Positions 1 to 10,546 are shown, counted from the stretch's first letter. The stretch: 64,000 nt of DNA from an uncultured Gammaproteobacteria bacterium (GCA_958295485.1 OY282354.1:1922001-1986000); one strand, 5' to 3'. Numbers and translations are program-made. The notes: a model not told the origin generated them from the sequence alone.

Positions 1-522
1 GACCGGCTGGATGGCGGCGCGGGTGTGGACTGGGTGTCCTATGCCGGGTCGGATAGCGGGGTGGTGGTTAGCCTGGCCTCAGCCACGGCTTATCGGGGTC
101 ATGCGGCCGGTGACACGATTGTCGATATTGAAAACCTTGAGGGTTCCTCTTATGCAGACCGGCTACTGGGCGACAATGCTGCCAATTCGCTCCGGGGACG
201 CGCCGGTAATGACACGCTGGAGGGCCGCGCCGGTGACGATATCCTGGACGGCGGGCCGGGCGCAGACCTGCTGAAAGGTGGGCGCGGCACGGACACCTTT
301 GTCTTCCGTTTCGACGATGGCAACGATATCATTTCCGACTTTACCGACGGTCAGGACCGGATTGACCTCAGCGAGTTCGAGCTGTCGGGCTTTGCCGCGC
401 TGGATATCTCGACTAGTCCGGCAGGCGTGATGATAGATCTCTCGGCTGAGGGCGGGGGCACGATCCTGCTGGAGAACTTCGATATGTCGGACCTTGATGC
501 CGGCGACTTCCTGTTCGCCTGA
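1..522 (+). CDS. C-terminal part of an RTX / hemolysin-type calcium-binding repeat protein (5' truncated by the window edge)
   Basis: Frame is open from base 1 (DRLDGGAGVDWVSY...) with glycine/aspartate nonapeptides GNDTLEGRAGDDILDGGPGADLLKGG and terminal TDTFVF...ISDFTDGQDRIDLSEF typical of type I secreted RTX proteins. Confidence 0.85.
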   Translation, partial: DRLDGGAGVDWVSYAGSDSGVVVSLASATAYRGHAAGDTIVDIENLEGSSYADRLLGDNAANSLRGRAGNDTLEGRAGDDILDGGPGADLLKGGRGTDTFVFRFDDGNDIISDFTDGQDRIDLSEFELSGFAALDISTSPAGVMIDLSAEGGGTILLENFDMSDLDAGDFLFA

Positions 523-546
523 TCCGGCGGCAGACGCCAAGCGCCC

Positions 547-780
547 ATGACAATCCTGGAGCGCATCTGGGAGTTGTTAAAGGCCAACTTCTGGGACGAG
601 AGAGTGACGCGCCTGTTGACGTTGATCGAGGGAGAGTTTGCCCGACTTGACTGGCGGCGTCGGTCTTCGGGTTCCGCTGTGCTCACCTGGGATGAGGACG
701 GGTATGCCGATCGCTGCACGGTGTGTGGGCATACCGGCTATTTGCATCGCCGGGGGCAGGTCATTAAGGGAAATTCCTAA
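547..780 (+). CDS. Small hypothetical protein with one CxxC (CTVCGH); the stop codon lies inside a dispersed repeat
   Basis: ORF only; CTVCGHTGYLHRRG; no family recognised. Confidence 0.3.
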   Translation: MTILERIWELLKANFWDERVTRLLTLIEGEFARLDWRRRSSGSAVLTWDEDGYADRCTVCGHTGYLHRRGQVIKGNS

Positions 781-815
781 ACTGCAGGTAGCTCAGGTTA
801 CGGGGAGGGGGTCAC
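764..815 (+). repeat. Dispersed repeat R2, copy 1 (inverted relative to the copy at 41844-41895)
   Basis: TTAAGGGAAATTCCTAAACTGCAGGTAGCTCAGGTTACGGGGAGGGGGTCAC; near-identical reverse complement at 41844-41895. Confidence 0.8.
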
Positions 816-829
816 TGTCCCTCTTTTTT

Positions 830-2272
830 CTAGGTTGACGTTCCACCGATGGTCAGTTCGTCGATTTTCAGCGTGGGTTGGCCTACGCCGACGGGGACTG
901 ACTGGCCGTCTTTCCCGCAGACGCCGATGCCGGAGTCAAGCTGCATGTCGTTGCCTACCATGGAGACTCGGGTCAGCACGTCCGGGCCGTTGCCGATCAG
1001 GGTTGCCCCTTTAATCGGGCTGGTCAGTTTGCCTTTTTCGATCAGCCAGGCCTGGCTGGCGCTGAATACGAATTTGCCGTTGGTGATATCCACCTGTCCG
1101 CCGCCGAACTGGGAGGCATACACTCCCTTTTCGACCGAGCCGATAATTTCCTCGGGGTCATGCTCGCCGCCCAGCATGTAAGTATTGGTCATCCTCGGCA
1201 TGGGCAGGTGAGAGTATGATTCCCGCCGCCCGTTGCCGGTTGGTCGCATCCCCATCAACCCGGCATTCAGCTTGTCCTGCATATAGTTTCTGAGGATGCC
1301 CCTTTCAATCAACGTGGTGGCTTCCGTTGGCGTGCCTTCATCGTCAACGGTTAGTGAACCCCGTCGATTTTCAATAGTTCCGTCGTCGACAACGGTGACG
1401 CTTTCAGAGGCGACTCGCTGGCCTATTCGATTGCAGAAGGCGGAAGCGCCTTTGCGGTTGAAGTCGCCTTCAAGGCCGTGACCGATGGCCTCGTGCAACA
1501 AGATCCCCGGCCAACCGGGGCCAAGCACTACTGTCGTTGCGCCGGCCGGCGCCGGCGCCGCATCGAGGTTGTTTAATGCCTGTGACACCGCATCGTCAAT
1601 GTAAGATGAGATAAGCTCGTCATTCAGAAAATACTCATAACCGAACCGCCCGCCACCGCCTGAGCCGCCTTTTTCCAGTCTCCCGTTATGCTCGACAATG
1701 ACGTTGACGTTGAGGCGTATAAGCGGCCTGATGTCGCCTGAATACACGCCGTCACTGCCGGCGATCAACACCGCCGTGTAAGAGCCGCTTAAACTTGCGA
1801 TGACCTGCTTTACCCGCGCGTCTTTTTTACGGGTTTCCGTATCAATCCGTTTCAATAATTCAATCTTTTCCCCAGGGGCAATCGAGTCAAGGGGGTTCGA
1901 CCCAGGATAAAGCGGCGCGATATTCTGGTTTTGCCAGGCCTGCAACGTTTGCTTGCCACCGCTTTTGGCGATTGCCCGGGCGGCTTTTGCCGCATCGGTC
2001 AAGGCCGGCAGGACTATTTCATCCGAATAGGCGAAGCCGGTCTTGTCCTCACTGACCGCCCTGACGCCTACGCCCTGGTCGATACTGTGGGAGCCTTCCC
2101 GGATGATGCCTTCTTCCAATACCCATGCTTCGGCCTGGGAAAGTTCAAAATAGAGATCGGCATAATCAATATTGTTGACGATCATTTTATCCAGGGTTTT
2201 TTCAATATCCCTGTTGTCGATACCCCCCGGGCTGAGTAATTGCCGGGTAGCCTTTTCTAATTGTTGACTCAT
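830..2272 (-). CDS. tldD: Metalloprotease TldD
   Basis: 480 aa; HEAIGHGLEGDFNRKGASAF metal-binding region and TldD-like N- and C-terminal sequence. Confidence 0.93.
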   Translation of the reverse strand: MSQQLEKATRQLLSPGGIDNRDIEKTLDKMIVNNIDYADLYFELSQAEAWVLEEGIIREGSHSIDQGVGVRAVSEDKTGFAYSDEIVLPALTDAAKAARAIAKSGGKQTLQAWQNQNIAPLYPGSNPLDSIAPGEKIELLKRIDTETRKKDARVKQVIASLSGSYTAVLIAGSDGVYSGDIRPLIRLNVNVIVEHNGRLEKGGSGGGGRFGYEYFLNDELISSYIDDAVSQALNNLDAAPAPAGATTVVLGPGWPGILLHEAIGHGLEGDFNRKGASAFCNRIGQRVASESVTVVDDGTIENRRGSLTVDDEGTPTEATTLIERGILRNYMQDKLNAGLMGMRPTGNGRRESYSHLPMPRMTNTYMLGGEHDPEEIIGSVEKGVYASQFGGGQVDITNGKFVFSASQAWLIEKGKLTSPIKGATLIGNGPDVLTRVSMVGNDMQLDSGIGVCGKDGQSVPVGVGQPTLKIDELTIGGTST

Positions 2273-3099
2273 ATGTTATTCATTCCTATTACCCTGTGGT
2301 CCAGCGCTGGGAAAGATTGTCTTAATTCATGCACCCGTGAAAGGTCGATATCGGCGCAGGCAACACCCGCTCCTTCTTCCAGGCTGCACAAAATGTCACC
2401 CCAGGGGTCGATAATCATGCTGTGACCCCAGGTGCGCCTGGTTTCCGTGTTTTGCCCTCCCTGGTTGGACGCAATCACGTAGCAAAGGTTCTCAACCGCC
2501 CGAGCGCGCAAAAATAATTCCCAGTGACGCTTGCCGGTGGCGTAGGTAAAAGCGGACGGTACGGTAATGATTTCCGTTTGGCGCCTGGACAATTCCCGAT
2601 ACAGTTCGGGAAACCGGAGATCGTAACATACCGTCATGCCGATATTGCCAAGTGGCGTTTCTGCAACGGTGATATTGTCGCCTGGCGCGATGGTGTTGGA
2701 TTCGTTGTGAACTTCTTTTTCCAGGTCGTCTATCCGGACGTCGAACAGGTGTATCTTGTCATAGCGATGGGTACAGGCGCCCTCAGGATTGAACAGCAGG
2801 CAGGTGTTGTATACGCGGTTTTCATCGCTGCTTTGCAGGGAGACAGTGCCCGCCATCAGCCAGAGCCGGTTTTGTTCGGCCTGGCTTGACAGGAAATCCT
2901 GGATAGGGCCCTGGCCTTGTATTTCTCCAATATCGATTTTTGCCGTCTCATCATCGCTCATGATGGGAAAATATTCGGGCAGCAAGACGAATTGCGCGCC
3001 TTGATTCGCGGCCTCATTGATAAGGTCGGCGGCCTGGTCTAAATTGGAGTCCAGGTCAGCCGTGGAAACCATCTGGATTGTCGCGACTTTAACCTGCAT
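2269..3099 (-). CDS. Carbon-nitrogen hydrolase (nitrilase superfamily)
   Basis: Glu (LLPEYFP), Lys (YDKIHLFDV) and Cys (GMTVCYDLRFPELYRELS) catalytic motifs; overlaps the start of tldD by 4 nt. Confidence 0.93.
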   Translation of the reverse strand: MQVKVATIQMVSTADLDSNLDQAADLINEAANQGAQFVLLPEYFPIMSDDETAKIDIGEIQGQGPIQDFLSSQAEQNRLWLMAGTVSLQSSDENRVYNTCLLFNPEGACTHRYDKIHLFDVRIDDLEKEVHNESNTIAPGDNITVAETPLGNIGMTVCYDLRFPELYRELSRRQTEIITVPSAFTYATGKRHWELFLRARAVENLCYVIASNQGGQNTETRRTWGHSMIIDPWGDILCSLEEGAGVACADIDLSRVHELRQSFPALDHRVIGMNNI

Positions 3100-3364
3100 A
3101 TCTCACCAATGGAGGCGCTGGGCGCGCCAAACAGACCAGCGAGGCCGCATCCGGCGCAGTCTGTGCCGGCAATAAACTGATACGGTCACGGTAACTCATT
3201 GATAGCAAATAACTTTCCGATAATGACAAGCGAATTGGCGAAGTATGCGGGTTAACCATGTTGTCAGTATACGTGAGTTCAGCGCCTGAAACAGGGTTTC
3301 TGTTCAAATACCAAATACCGTATACTTCGTTGAATTCAAATAGATTATAAAGAGACAGAAGATT

Positions 3365-4678
3365 ATGGCCCCGATAAAAACAGGACTGCTTGGGTTGGGC
3401 ACGGTCGGTGGCGGCGCGGTCACGGTATTATCCCGGAACGCAAGTGAAATCGCGCGTCGCGCCGGCAGGGAGATAGTGATCAGTCATGCCGCGGCAAAGG
3501 AATACGACGCCGATGCCATTCATGGCCTGGAGCGGATTGACAGGATCACGGACGATGGTTTTGCCGTTGTCAATGACCCGGAAGTTGAAATCATCATTGA
3601 ATTGATAGGGGGATACTCACCGGCAAAAGAACTCGTATTGAGGGCCATCGAAAATAAAAAACATGTTGTGACCGCAAACAAGGCCCTGATTGCGACCCAT
3701 GGAAATGAAATCTTTGCGGCGGCGCAAGAAAACGGCGTGATCGTGGCCTTTGAAGCCGCCGTCGCCGGGGGTATCCCGATTATCAAGGCGATTCGCGAAG
3801 GCCTGGTGGCTAACCGGATTCAATGGGCCGCCGGCATTATTAACGGCACGGGGAATTTCATCCTGACCGAGATGCGGGACAAGAACAGGGACTTTGCAGA
3901 CGTATTAAGGGAAGCCCAGGAGTTGGGTTATGCGGAAGCTGATCCGACCTTCGACGTTGAAGGCATCGATGCCGCGCACAAGTTGACGATTATGGGTTCC
4001 ATCGCATTCGGTATCCCGTTGCAGCTCGAGAAAACTTACACTGAAGGGATCGGCAAAATAGAGCAGCAGGACGTGGTCTATGCTGATGAATTAGGTTATC
4101 GAATCAAGCATCTCGGCATAACCAGGCACACCGGCGAGGGAATTGAGCTTCGCGTCCATCCCACCCTGATCCCTGCAAGGAGATTGATTGCCAACGTCGA
4201 TGGGGTGATGAATGCGGTATTGGTGCAGGGCGATGCGGTGGGTCCCACCTTGTATTATGGCGCCGGCGCCGGCTCTCTGCCGACCGCCTCCGCCGTGGTG
4301 GCCGATGTGATTGACGTCGTGCGCGCCCTGACCACCGACCCTGAAAACAGGGTGCCACACCTGGCGTTTCAGCCGGATGCCATGTCCGACGTGCCGGTAC
4401 TGGATATGGAGGACGTCCATACTGCTTATTATCTACGGATGCAGGTCGTTGATCAGCCTGGCGTGTTGGCCAAAGTGACCGCGATTTTGGCGAAGCTGGG
4501 CATCAGCATCAAGGCGCTCATCCAGAAAGAACCTTTGGCGGGCGCAAATCACGTCCCGGTCATCTTCCTCACCCAACGAGTCATTGAACGAAACATGAAC
4601 ACCGCAATCGAACAAATCGAGGCCCTGGACTCCATAAACGGAGGGGTGCGCCGAATCCGGGTGGAATCCCTGGATTAG
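3365..4678 (+). CDS. hom: Homoserine dehydrogenase
   Basis: [11 protein letters not shown] Rossmann motif, [25 protein letters not shown]-terminal ACT domain. Confidence 0.95.
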   Translation: MAPIKTGLLGLGTVGGGAVTVLSRNASEIARRAGREIVISHAAAKEYDADAIHGLERIDRITDDGFAVVNDPEVEIIIELIGGYSPAKELVLRAIENKKHVVTANKALIATHGNEIFAAAQENGVIVAFEAAVAGGIPIIKAIREGLVANRIQWAAGIINGTGNFILTEMRDKNRDFADVLREAQELGYAEADPTFDVEGIDAAHKLTIMGSIAFGIPLQLEKTYTEGIGKIEQQDVVYADELGYRIKHLGITRHTGEGIELRVHPTLIPARRLIANVDGVMNAVLVQGDAVGPTLYYGAGAGSLPTASAVVADVIDVVRALTTDPENRVPHLAFQPDAMSDVPVLDMEDVHTAYYLRMQVVDQPGVLAKVTAILAKLGISIKALIQKEPLAGANHVPVIFLTQRVIERNMNTAIEQIEALDSINGGVRRIRVESLD

Positions 4679-4686
4679 ACGCCTGC

Positions 4687-5814
4687 TTGCAAATCATGGC
4701 GAGATATACCGGCCTGATTGAACGATACCGCGAGCGCCTGCCGGTGGCTGCGGATGCCCGTATTATCACCCTTGGCGAAGGGAATACGCCGTTGATTCGG
4801 CTTGAGAATATCCCCGGGTCCACCGGCAAGGACGTCGAATTGTACGTGAAGTACGAGGGATTGAACCCGACCGGCTCTTTCAAGGATCGCGGCATGACCA
4901 TGGCGATCACCCAAGCTGTCAACGAAGGTTCACAAGCCGTGCTTTGCGCCTCCACCGGCAATACTTCGGCATCCGCCGCCGCCTATGCCGCCAGGGCGGG
5001 TATCACTTCCTGTGTCATTATCCCCGAAGGGAAGATCGCGATGGGAAAACTGGCGCAAGCCATGATGCACGGCGCTGTTGTGATCCAGATAGAAGGCAAT
5101 TTTGACGACGGCATGGGGCTGGTGAAAGAAATCGCCGCCGAGGCGCCGGTTACCCTGGTCAATTCGGTTAATCCATACCGGCTGCAAGGACAGAAAACCG
5201 CGGCGTTCGAGATCGTGGATGAACTGGGGCGCCCCCCGGACTTCCATTGCCTGCCCGTGGGCAATGCCGGCAATATCTCCGCTTATTGGACCGGCTATAG
5301 CGAGTATGCTGGGTTGACGACCAGGGCATGTAGCTTTTGTGATGACCAGTGTCCTTACCGGTCTGACCCGGTTGCAGACAGGTTGCCAAGGATGTTGGGT
5401 TACCAGGCCTCGGGCGCCGCGCCTTTTCTGCGCGGTGAAATGGTTGAAGGGCCTGAAACCGTTGCCAGCGCAATTCGTATCGGCCGACCCCAGTCATGGG
5501 ACCTGGCCTGGGCGGCGAGCAGGGAGTCCGAGGGCTGGTTTGCCGAGTTCAGTGATGAAGATATTTTAGCGGCGCAGGCGATGCTGGCGGATAAAGAAGG
5601 CATATTTTGCGAACCGGCTTCAGCCATATCCGTCGCCGGCGCCATGCGCGACATCAAGGCAGCCAGGATCCCGGCAGGAAGCACGGTCGTATGCACCTTG
5701 ACCGGGCACGGCCTGAAGGACCCGGATATCGCCATCCGGCAAAGCAGGGCGCCCGTAACTAAAGTTTCAGCTGATCTTGATACCGTAAAAAAAGCGATCC
5801 TCGATAATATGTAA
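4687..5814 (+). CDS. thrC: Threonine synthase with an atypical Cys-containing internal segment
   Basis: [14 protein letters not shown]-lysine motif, [29 protein letters not shown]; immediately downstream of hom. Confidence 0.92.
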   Translation: MQIMARYTGLIERYRERLPVAADARIITLGEGNTPLIRLENIPGSTGKDVELYVKYEGLNPTGSFKDRGMTMAITQAVNEGSQAVLCASTGNTSASAAAYAARAGITSCVIIPEGKIAMGKLAQAMMHGAVVIQIEGNFDDGMGLVKEIAAEAPVTLVNSVNPYRLQGQKTAAFEIVDELGRPPDFHCLPVGNAGNISAYWTGYSEYAGLTTRACSFCDDQCPYRSDPVADRLPRMLGYQASGAAPFLRGEMVEGPETVASAIRIGRPQSWDLAWAASRESEGWFAEFSDEDILAAQAMLADKEGIFCEPASAISVAGAMRDIKAARIPAGSTVVCTLTGHGLKDPDIAIRQSRAPVTKVSADLDTVKKAILDNM

Positions 5815-5907
5815 ATCCCCAGATGGGCACAGGTGAGCGCAAATAAGCGCAGGTAAAACATAAAATAAAAAAGCAGGCAAAAGACTTGCCTTTCACCTGC
5901 GGGAATC

Positions 5908-5950
5908 CATGTCCCTGCATGTTTTTAGCGGGCGCGTGGCAGCTGCGGAC
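5908..5950. repeat. Dispersed repeat R3 (CCTGCATGTTTTTAGCGGG... family)
   Basis: CATGTCCCTGCATGTTTTTAGCGGGCGCGTGGCAGCTGCGG; related sequences near 13580, 25003, 26965 and 57551. Confidence 0.55.
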
Positions 5951-5968
5951 ACAACCAATGCGTGACGA

Positions 5969-7024
5969 ATGACAGCGGTTACATTGTTTATCCCCGGCCT
6001 TTTCGGCCCCTGTCCCCAATATAGTGATGAACTTATTCCCGAATTGGACGCGCTGTCATTGCTTCTGTCCCGCGCAAGACCCGGACCCGCAAAAGCAGGG
6101 GCAACGGGCCAATCGCCCCGGCCTTCCTGGTATAGAACGGTTTACTCCCTGCTTGGCTACCAGCCGCCGGAAGCAGGTGACGTCCCGGTTGCGGCGATAA
6201 CAAGGCTGGTTGATTCAGACGAGGTTCCGGCCGGCCGCTGGATGCGGGTTGATCCGGTGCGCATGGCGGCAGACCGTGATGGCGTCGCGCTGATGGATTC
6301 ATCGACTTTCAGCCTGGATAGACGCGATGCGCTGGCGCTTGCCGGAGAGATAAAGGATTGTTTTGCTGAGGCGGGGCTTGAATTGGAAGCGCTTTCGCCC
6401 CATCGCTGGTACGTTAAAATAAATAACGCCGCTGCCGTGATGACGACCGAACCGGATCGGGTTACCGGTAATAACATGCTTGAATTCCTGCCAAAAGGCG
6501 CTGACGGCAAGCAATGGCATGGACTGATGAATGAAATTCAAATGGCGCTTCACAAGAGCGAAGTTAATCGACTCAGGGAGGAGAGGGGCGACCCACCGGT
6601 AAACAGTCTGTGGTTTTGGGGCGCGGGTGAGCTACCGGAAGCAAGACGCCCGCATTTTTCCAGGATATATAGCGATGAGACCTTTGTAGAAGGGATGGCA
6701 AAATTATCGAACCTGCCCTGCCGCGCTGTGCCGGAATCCATCAATGATCTCAGGCTGAACGCCGGCGACGATGACAGCCTGTTTGTCGACTTGCGCGGTC
6801 TGCAAGGATTCGCGCGCTATTTTGACGTTGCCGGCTGGCGGGAGGCCCTGTCGGGATACGAACAAAACTGGTTTTCCCCCGTCCGGGAGCATTTGCGCCA
6901 AAAACGGCTGAAAAAACTCATCATTCACGCGGACGACAAGACATTTTCTTTGACCCCGTTCTCACTGAAAAAGATCTGGAAAAGGAAAAAAACATTCCCG
7001 TATTTTGTCGCTCGAAGCGCTTGA
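5969..7024 (+). CDS. RpfE / cofactor-independent phosphoglycerate mutase-like protein
   Basis: N-terminal LFIPGLFGP and WFWGAGELPE; position upstream of prfB-lysS fits this family. Confidence 0.65.
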   Translation: MTAVTLFIPGLFGPCPQYSDELIPELDALSLLLSRARPGPAKAGATGQSPRPSWYRTVYSLLGYQPPEAGDVPVAAITRLVDSDEVPAGRWMRVDPVRMAADRDGVALMDSSTFSLDRRDALALAGEIKDCFAEAGLELEALSPHRWYVKINNAAAVMTTEPDRVTGNNMLEFLPKGADGKQWHGLMNEIQMALHKSEVNRLREERGDPPVNSLWFWGAGELPEARRPHFSRIYSDETFVEGMAKLSNLPCRAVPESINDLRLNAGDDDSLFVDLRGLQGFARYFDVAGWREALSGYEQNWFSPVREHLRQKRLKKLIIHADDKTFSLTPFSLKKIWKRKKTFPYFVARSA

Positions 7025-7203
7025 ATTTGCCGGCAGGTTCAACCAGAGGGGGCTGTAGGTTCCGTTTAACTGCACCTGCGCTGGTTGAGACAAATCCATT
7101 CTCTAATTTGTAAAAACACGGTATGCTGTAGTAAGATTCCCGCCGTTGCCGGATCAGGTCTGGCGCCTGTTCCGGGACAAGGCTCATCAACGCTGAAAAT
7201 AAC

Positions 7204-8302
7204 ATGTTGGAACTTACCTCAATTATCGCTTGTATTAAAGACTACCAGGGGAGAGTCGATTCCCTCAGGAGGTATCTTTGACTTTGAAACGAAGTCAGAA
7301 CGCCTGATTGAAGTCAGGCGGGCGCTGGAAGCGCCGGATATATGGAATGATCGGGAAAAGGCGCAAGCATTGGGAAAAGAACGCGCCATGCTGGAAAAGA
7401 CAGTCGAGACGATTGAAGCGCTTGCCACTGGAATTAATGACGTAGAACAACTGCTTGACCTGGCAAAACAGGAAAACGATGCGGGGACTGTTGAGGCGAT
7501 CATCGCAGACCTTGATAATTATTCCGTCCAGATAGCAGACCTGGAATTTCGCCGCATGTTTCCCGGCGAGATGGACCCGAATAATGCCTTCCTGGAGGTG
7601 CAGTCGGGTTCCGGCGGCACCGAGGCCCAGGATTGGGCTGAAATGTTGTTGCGCATGTATTTACGCTGGGGTGAGCAACGGGATTTCAAGACGGAATTGA
7701 TAGAAGCGTCACCGGGAGAAGTGGCCGGGGTGAAAAGCGCGACAGTGAGGTATGAAGGTGATTACGCCTACGGCTGGTTGCGAACGGAAACCGGCGTGCA
7801 CAGGTTGGTAAGAAAATCTCCATTCGACTCCGGCAATCGGCGCCATACCTCGTTTGCCTCGGTATTCGTTTCGCCGGAGATCGATGACAATATCGAAGTA
7901 GCTATTGAGCCTGCGGACTTGCGCATTGACACCTACAGGGCGAGCGGGGCAGGGGGACAGCACGTAAACAAGACGGATTCGGCGGTCAGGTTGACCCATG
8001 AGCCGTCGGGCCTGGTAGTGCAGTGCCAGAATGATCGCTCCCAACACAAGAACAAAGACCAGGCCATGAAGCAGTTGCGCGCCAAGTTGTATGAGCTGGA
8101 GCTGCAAAAGCGGATGTCTGAGCAAAAGGCCCTGGAGGATTCCAAGGCGGATATCGGTTGGGGCAGTCAAATACGCTCCTATGTGCTGGATCAATCCAGG
8201 ATCAAGGACCTGCGCACCGGCATAGAGATAAGCAATACCCAGTCTGTGCTGGATGGCGGGTTGGACAAGTTTATAGAAGCGAGTCTCAAGGCGGGGATAT
8301 AA
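7204..8302 (+). CDS. prfB: Peptide chain release factor 2, expressed by programmed +1 frameshift (join 7204..7278, 7280..8302)
   Basis: Frame-0 leader [25 protein letters not shown] then TGA at 7279-7281 in AGGAGGTATCTTTGAC; continues in +1 frame as DFETKSERL...; [16 protein letters not shown] class I RF motif. Confidence 0.97.
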
Positions 8303-8387
8303 TTCAGCCCGGCCCCTCACTTGTAGTGACAGGTTGCCTCCCCCGGAGGGTACCGCAAAACGGAGGAGGGGACTGGAATATTGATCA

Positions 8388-9875
8388 ATGACTAAAGACG
8401 ACGACAACGAGATTATCAGGCAAAGGCGTTCGCAGTTGGCCGAGTTGCGGCGGCGGGGCAATGCCTATCCTAATGACTTCAGGCGGAATATCCTTGCGGC
8501 TGAGCTGCATGAACGCTATGGCGGGAAGGATAAGGAGGAGTTGGAAGAAGAAACAGCGAAGTTCAGCCTGGCCGGCCGGATGATGGGTCGCCGCGTCATG
8601 GGCAAGGTCTCATTTGCCCATATTCAGGACATGTCCGGGCGCATCCAGCTTTTTATCAAGCGCGACAGCTTGTCGGAAGAAATTTATTCGGAATTCAAAC
8701 AATGGGACATCGGCGATCTCATAGCCGTTGCCGGGAGCGTTTTCAAGACAAAAACCGGAGAGCTGTCAATCCGGGTTGCTTCCATCAGGTTGCTGGCCAA
8801 GTCATTACGCCCCCTGCCGGAAAAATTTCATGGACTGTCAAACCAGGAAACCCGTTATCGCCAACGTTACCTGGACCTGATTACGAATGAAGCGACCAGG
8901 CAGACGTTTCAAGTCCGCACGCGTATTATCAACCATATTCGCGCTTGCCTGGCAGGTTGCGGTTTCATCGAGGTGGAAACGCCGATGATGCATGTTGTTC
9001 CGGGTGGCGCCGCGGCCAAGCCGTTCGTCACCCATCATAATTCGCTGGACATGGACTTGTATTTACGTATTGCGCCGGAATTGTATTTGAAGCGGCTGGT
9101 TATAGGCGGCATGGAAAAAGTGTTTGAGATCAACAGGAGTTTTCGTAATGAAGGTCTGTCACCGAGGCATAACCCCGAGTTCACCATGCTTGAATTTTAC
9201 TGGGCTTATGCGGATTACGAGGACCTGATGGCGTTGACGGAGGATATGATCCGTTCCCTGGCGGCAGAAGTAAAAGGCGACACAACCATCGAATACCAGG
9301 GGGAAACCTGCGATCTCGGCCGGGATTTTCGCCGCATGACGGCGCTGGAGGCCATACTTCATTACAACCCGGATTTGTCCGAAGCCGAGGTAAAAGACAT
9401 CGACAAATTACGCAGGATTGCCGGGGACAAGGGCATCGAAGTCAAGAAAAATTACGGCGTCGGCAAGCTACAGGTTGAATTATTCGAGAAAACCGTGGAG
9501 ATGAAGCTGAAACAACCGACGTTCATTACAAGCTATCCTGTCGAGGTGTCGCCTTTGTCCAGGCGCAACGACGCAGAGCCGGATTTTGTCGACCGGTTTG
9601 AACTTTTTATCGGGGGGCGTGAAATCGCCAACGGGTTTTCCGAATTAAACGATCCTGATGAACAGGCCGAACGTTTCCGGAAACAGGCCGAGGGGAAAGC
9701 GGCGGGGGATGAGGAGGCCATGGGCTATGACGCTGACTACATAACGGCCCTGGAATACGGGATGCCGCCGACTGCCGGCGAGGGCATCGGCATAGACCGG
9801 TTGACCATGTTGCTTACGGATTCAGCTTCAATACGCGATGTGATTTTATTTCCTCATATGAAGACAAAAGAGTGA
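8388..9875 (+). CDS. lysS: Lysyl-tRNA synthetase (class II)
   Basis: Class II motifs [23 protein letters not shown] and [12 protein letters not shown]; follows prfB. Confidence 0.97.
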   Translation: MTKDDDNEIIRQRRSQLAELRRRGNAYPNDFRRNILAAELHERYGGKDKEELEEETAKFSLAGRMMGRRVMGKVSFAHIQDMSGRIQLFIKRDSLSEEIYSEFKQWDIGDLIAVAGSVFKTKTGELSIRVASIRLLAKSLRPLPEKFHGLSNQETRYRQRYLDLITNEATRQTFQVRTRIINHIRACLAGCGFIEVETPMMHVVPGGAAAKPFVTHHNSLDMDLYLRIAPELYLKRLVIGGMEKVFEINRSFRNEGLSPRHNPEFTMLEFYWAYADYEDLMALTEDMIRSLAAEVKGDTTIEYQGETCDLGRDFRRMTALEAILHYNPDLSEAEVKDIDKLRRIAGDKGIEVKKNYGVGKLQVELFEKTVEMKLKQPTFITSYPVEVSPLSRRNDAEPDFVDRFELFIGGREIANGFSELNDPDEQAERFRKQAEGKAAGDEEAMGYDADYITALEYGMPPTAGEGIGIDRLTMLLTDSASIRDVILFPHMKTKE

Positions 9876-9955
9876 CAGCCTGAATTCAGGGGAAAGATTG
9901 CAGTTATTATCCCATGTGATATACTTTCCCGGTTAGTTCGAAACAACAACCGGGG

Positions 9956-9985
9956 AAACCCTGATAAACGATCAGGGTTTCTTTA
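9956..9985 (+). terminator. Probable rho-independent terminator of lysS
   Basis: Perfect 10-bp stem AAACCCTGAT-aaacg-ATCAGGGTTT followed by CTTTAAT. Confidence 0.75.
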
Positions 9986-10059
9986 ATCATTTAGTGGTGA
10001 AATCTTAACCAACCCGACAAGGTTGATTTGATTAAACCAGAGCAGGAGGAATCCTTGAG

Positions 10060-10470
10060 ATGTCCAAGAAGATGACTTTAAAACCAATAGCTGCCGCATT
10101 AGGCGCTACCTTTGCTATTTCTCTTACCACAAGCCCGATTGTCAATGCTGCTGATAATCCATTCAGCATGACTGAATTATCCGGCGGTGGTTATATGGTT
10201 GCTGGCAAACACGGAGAGGAAGGAAAATGCGGCGAAGGGAAGTGCGGCGACAAGAAGAAAGGCGATATGAAAGAATGCGAAGGGCATTGCGGCGACAAGA
10301 AAGAAGGTGAAGGAAAATGCGGCGAAGGGAAGTGCGGTGACAAGAAAGAAGGCGAAGGAAAATGCGGCGAAGGGAAGTGCGGTGACGAGAAGGAATGCGA
10401 AGGGCATTGCGGCGACAAGAAAGAAGGTGAAGGGAAGTGTGGCGAAGGAAAATGCGGTGATAAGAAGTAA
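10060..10470 (+). CDS. hvfA: HvfA-type precursor peptide (oxazolone/thioamide RiPP metallophore family): Sec signal plus EGKCG repeats
   Basis: 136 aa; signal-like MSKKMTLKPIAAALGATFAISLTTSPIVNA|AD; NPFSMTELSGGGYMVAGKHGEEGKCG; 8 EGKCG and 2 EGHCG motifs, 12 Cys; SD AGGAGG upstream; followed by DUF692 and DUF2063 genes. Confidence 0.9.
   Translation: MSKKMTLKPIAAALGATFAISLTTSPIVNAADNPFSMTELSGGGYMVAGKHGEEGKCGEGKCGDKKKGDMKECEGHCGDKKEGEGKCGEGKCGDKKEGEGKCGEGKCGDEKECEGHCGDKKEGEGKCGEGKCGDKK
10215..10467 (+). repeat. Degenerate tandem coding repeats (EGKCG/EGHCG units; near-identical 60-nt block at 10270 and 10390)
   Basis: Residues 71-90 and 111-130 are both KECEGHCGDKKEGEGKCGEG. Confidence 0.9.
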
Positions 10471-10546
10471 GGAGAATAAAGCTGAGTAAAACACGGCAAT
10501 CAAACAAGCCGTTCAGTTGACAGCCATGCGCGGACAGATAGTTACG

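Noticed and set aside
7085-7278. Upstream extension of the prfB track ORF to 7085
   Set aside because: [11 protein letters not shown]... is non-RF2 sequence in the +1 frame; the true start is 7204 with the programmed frameshift
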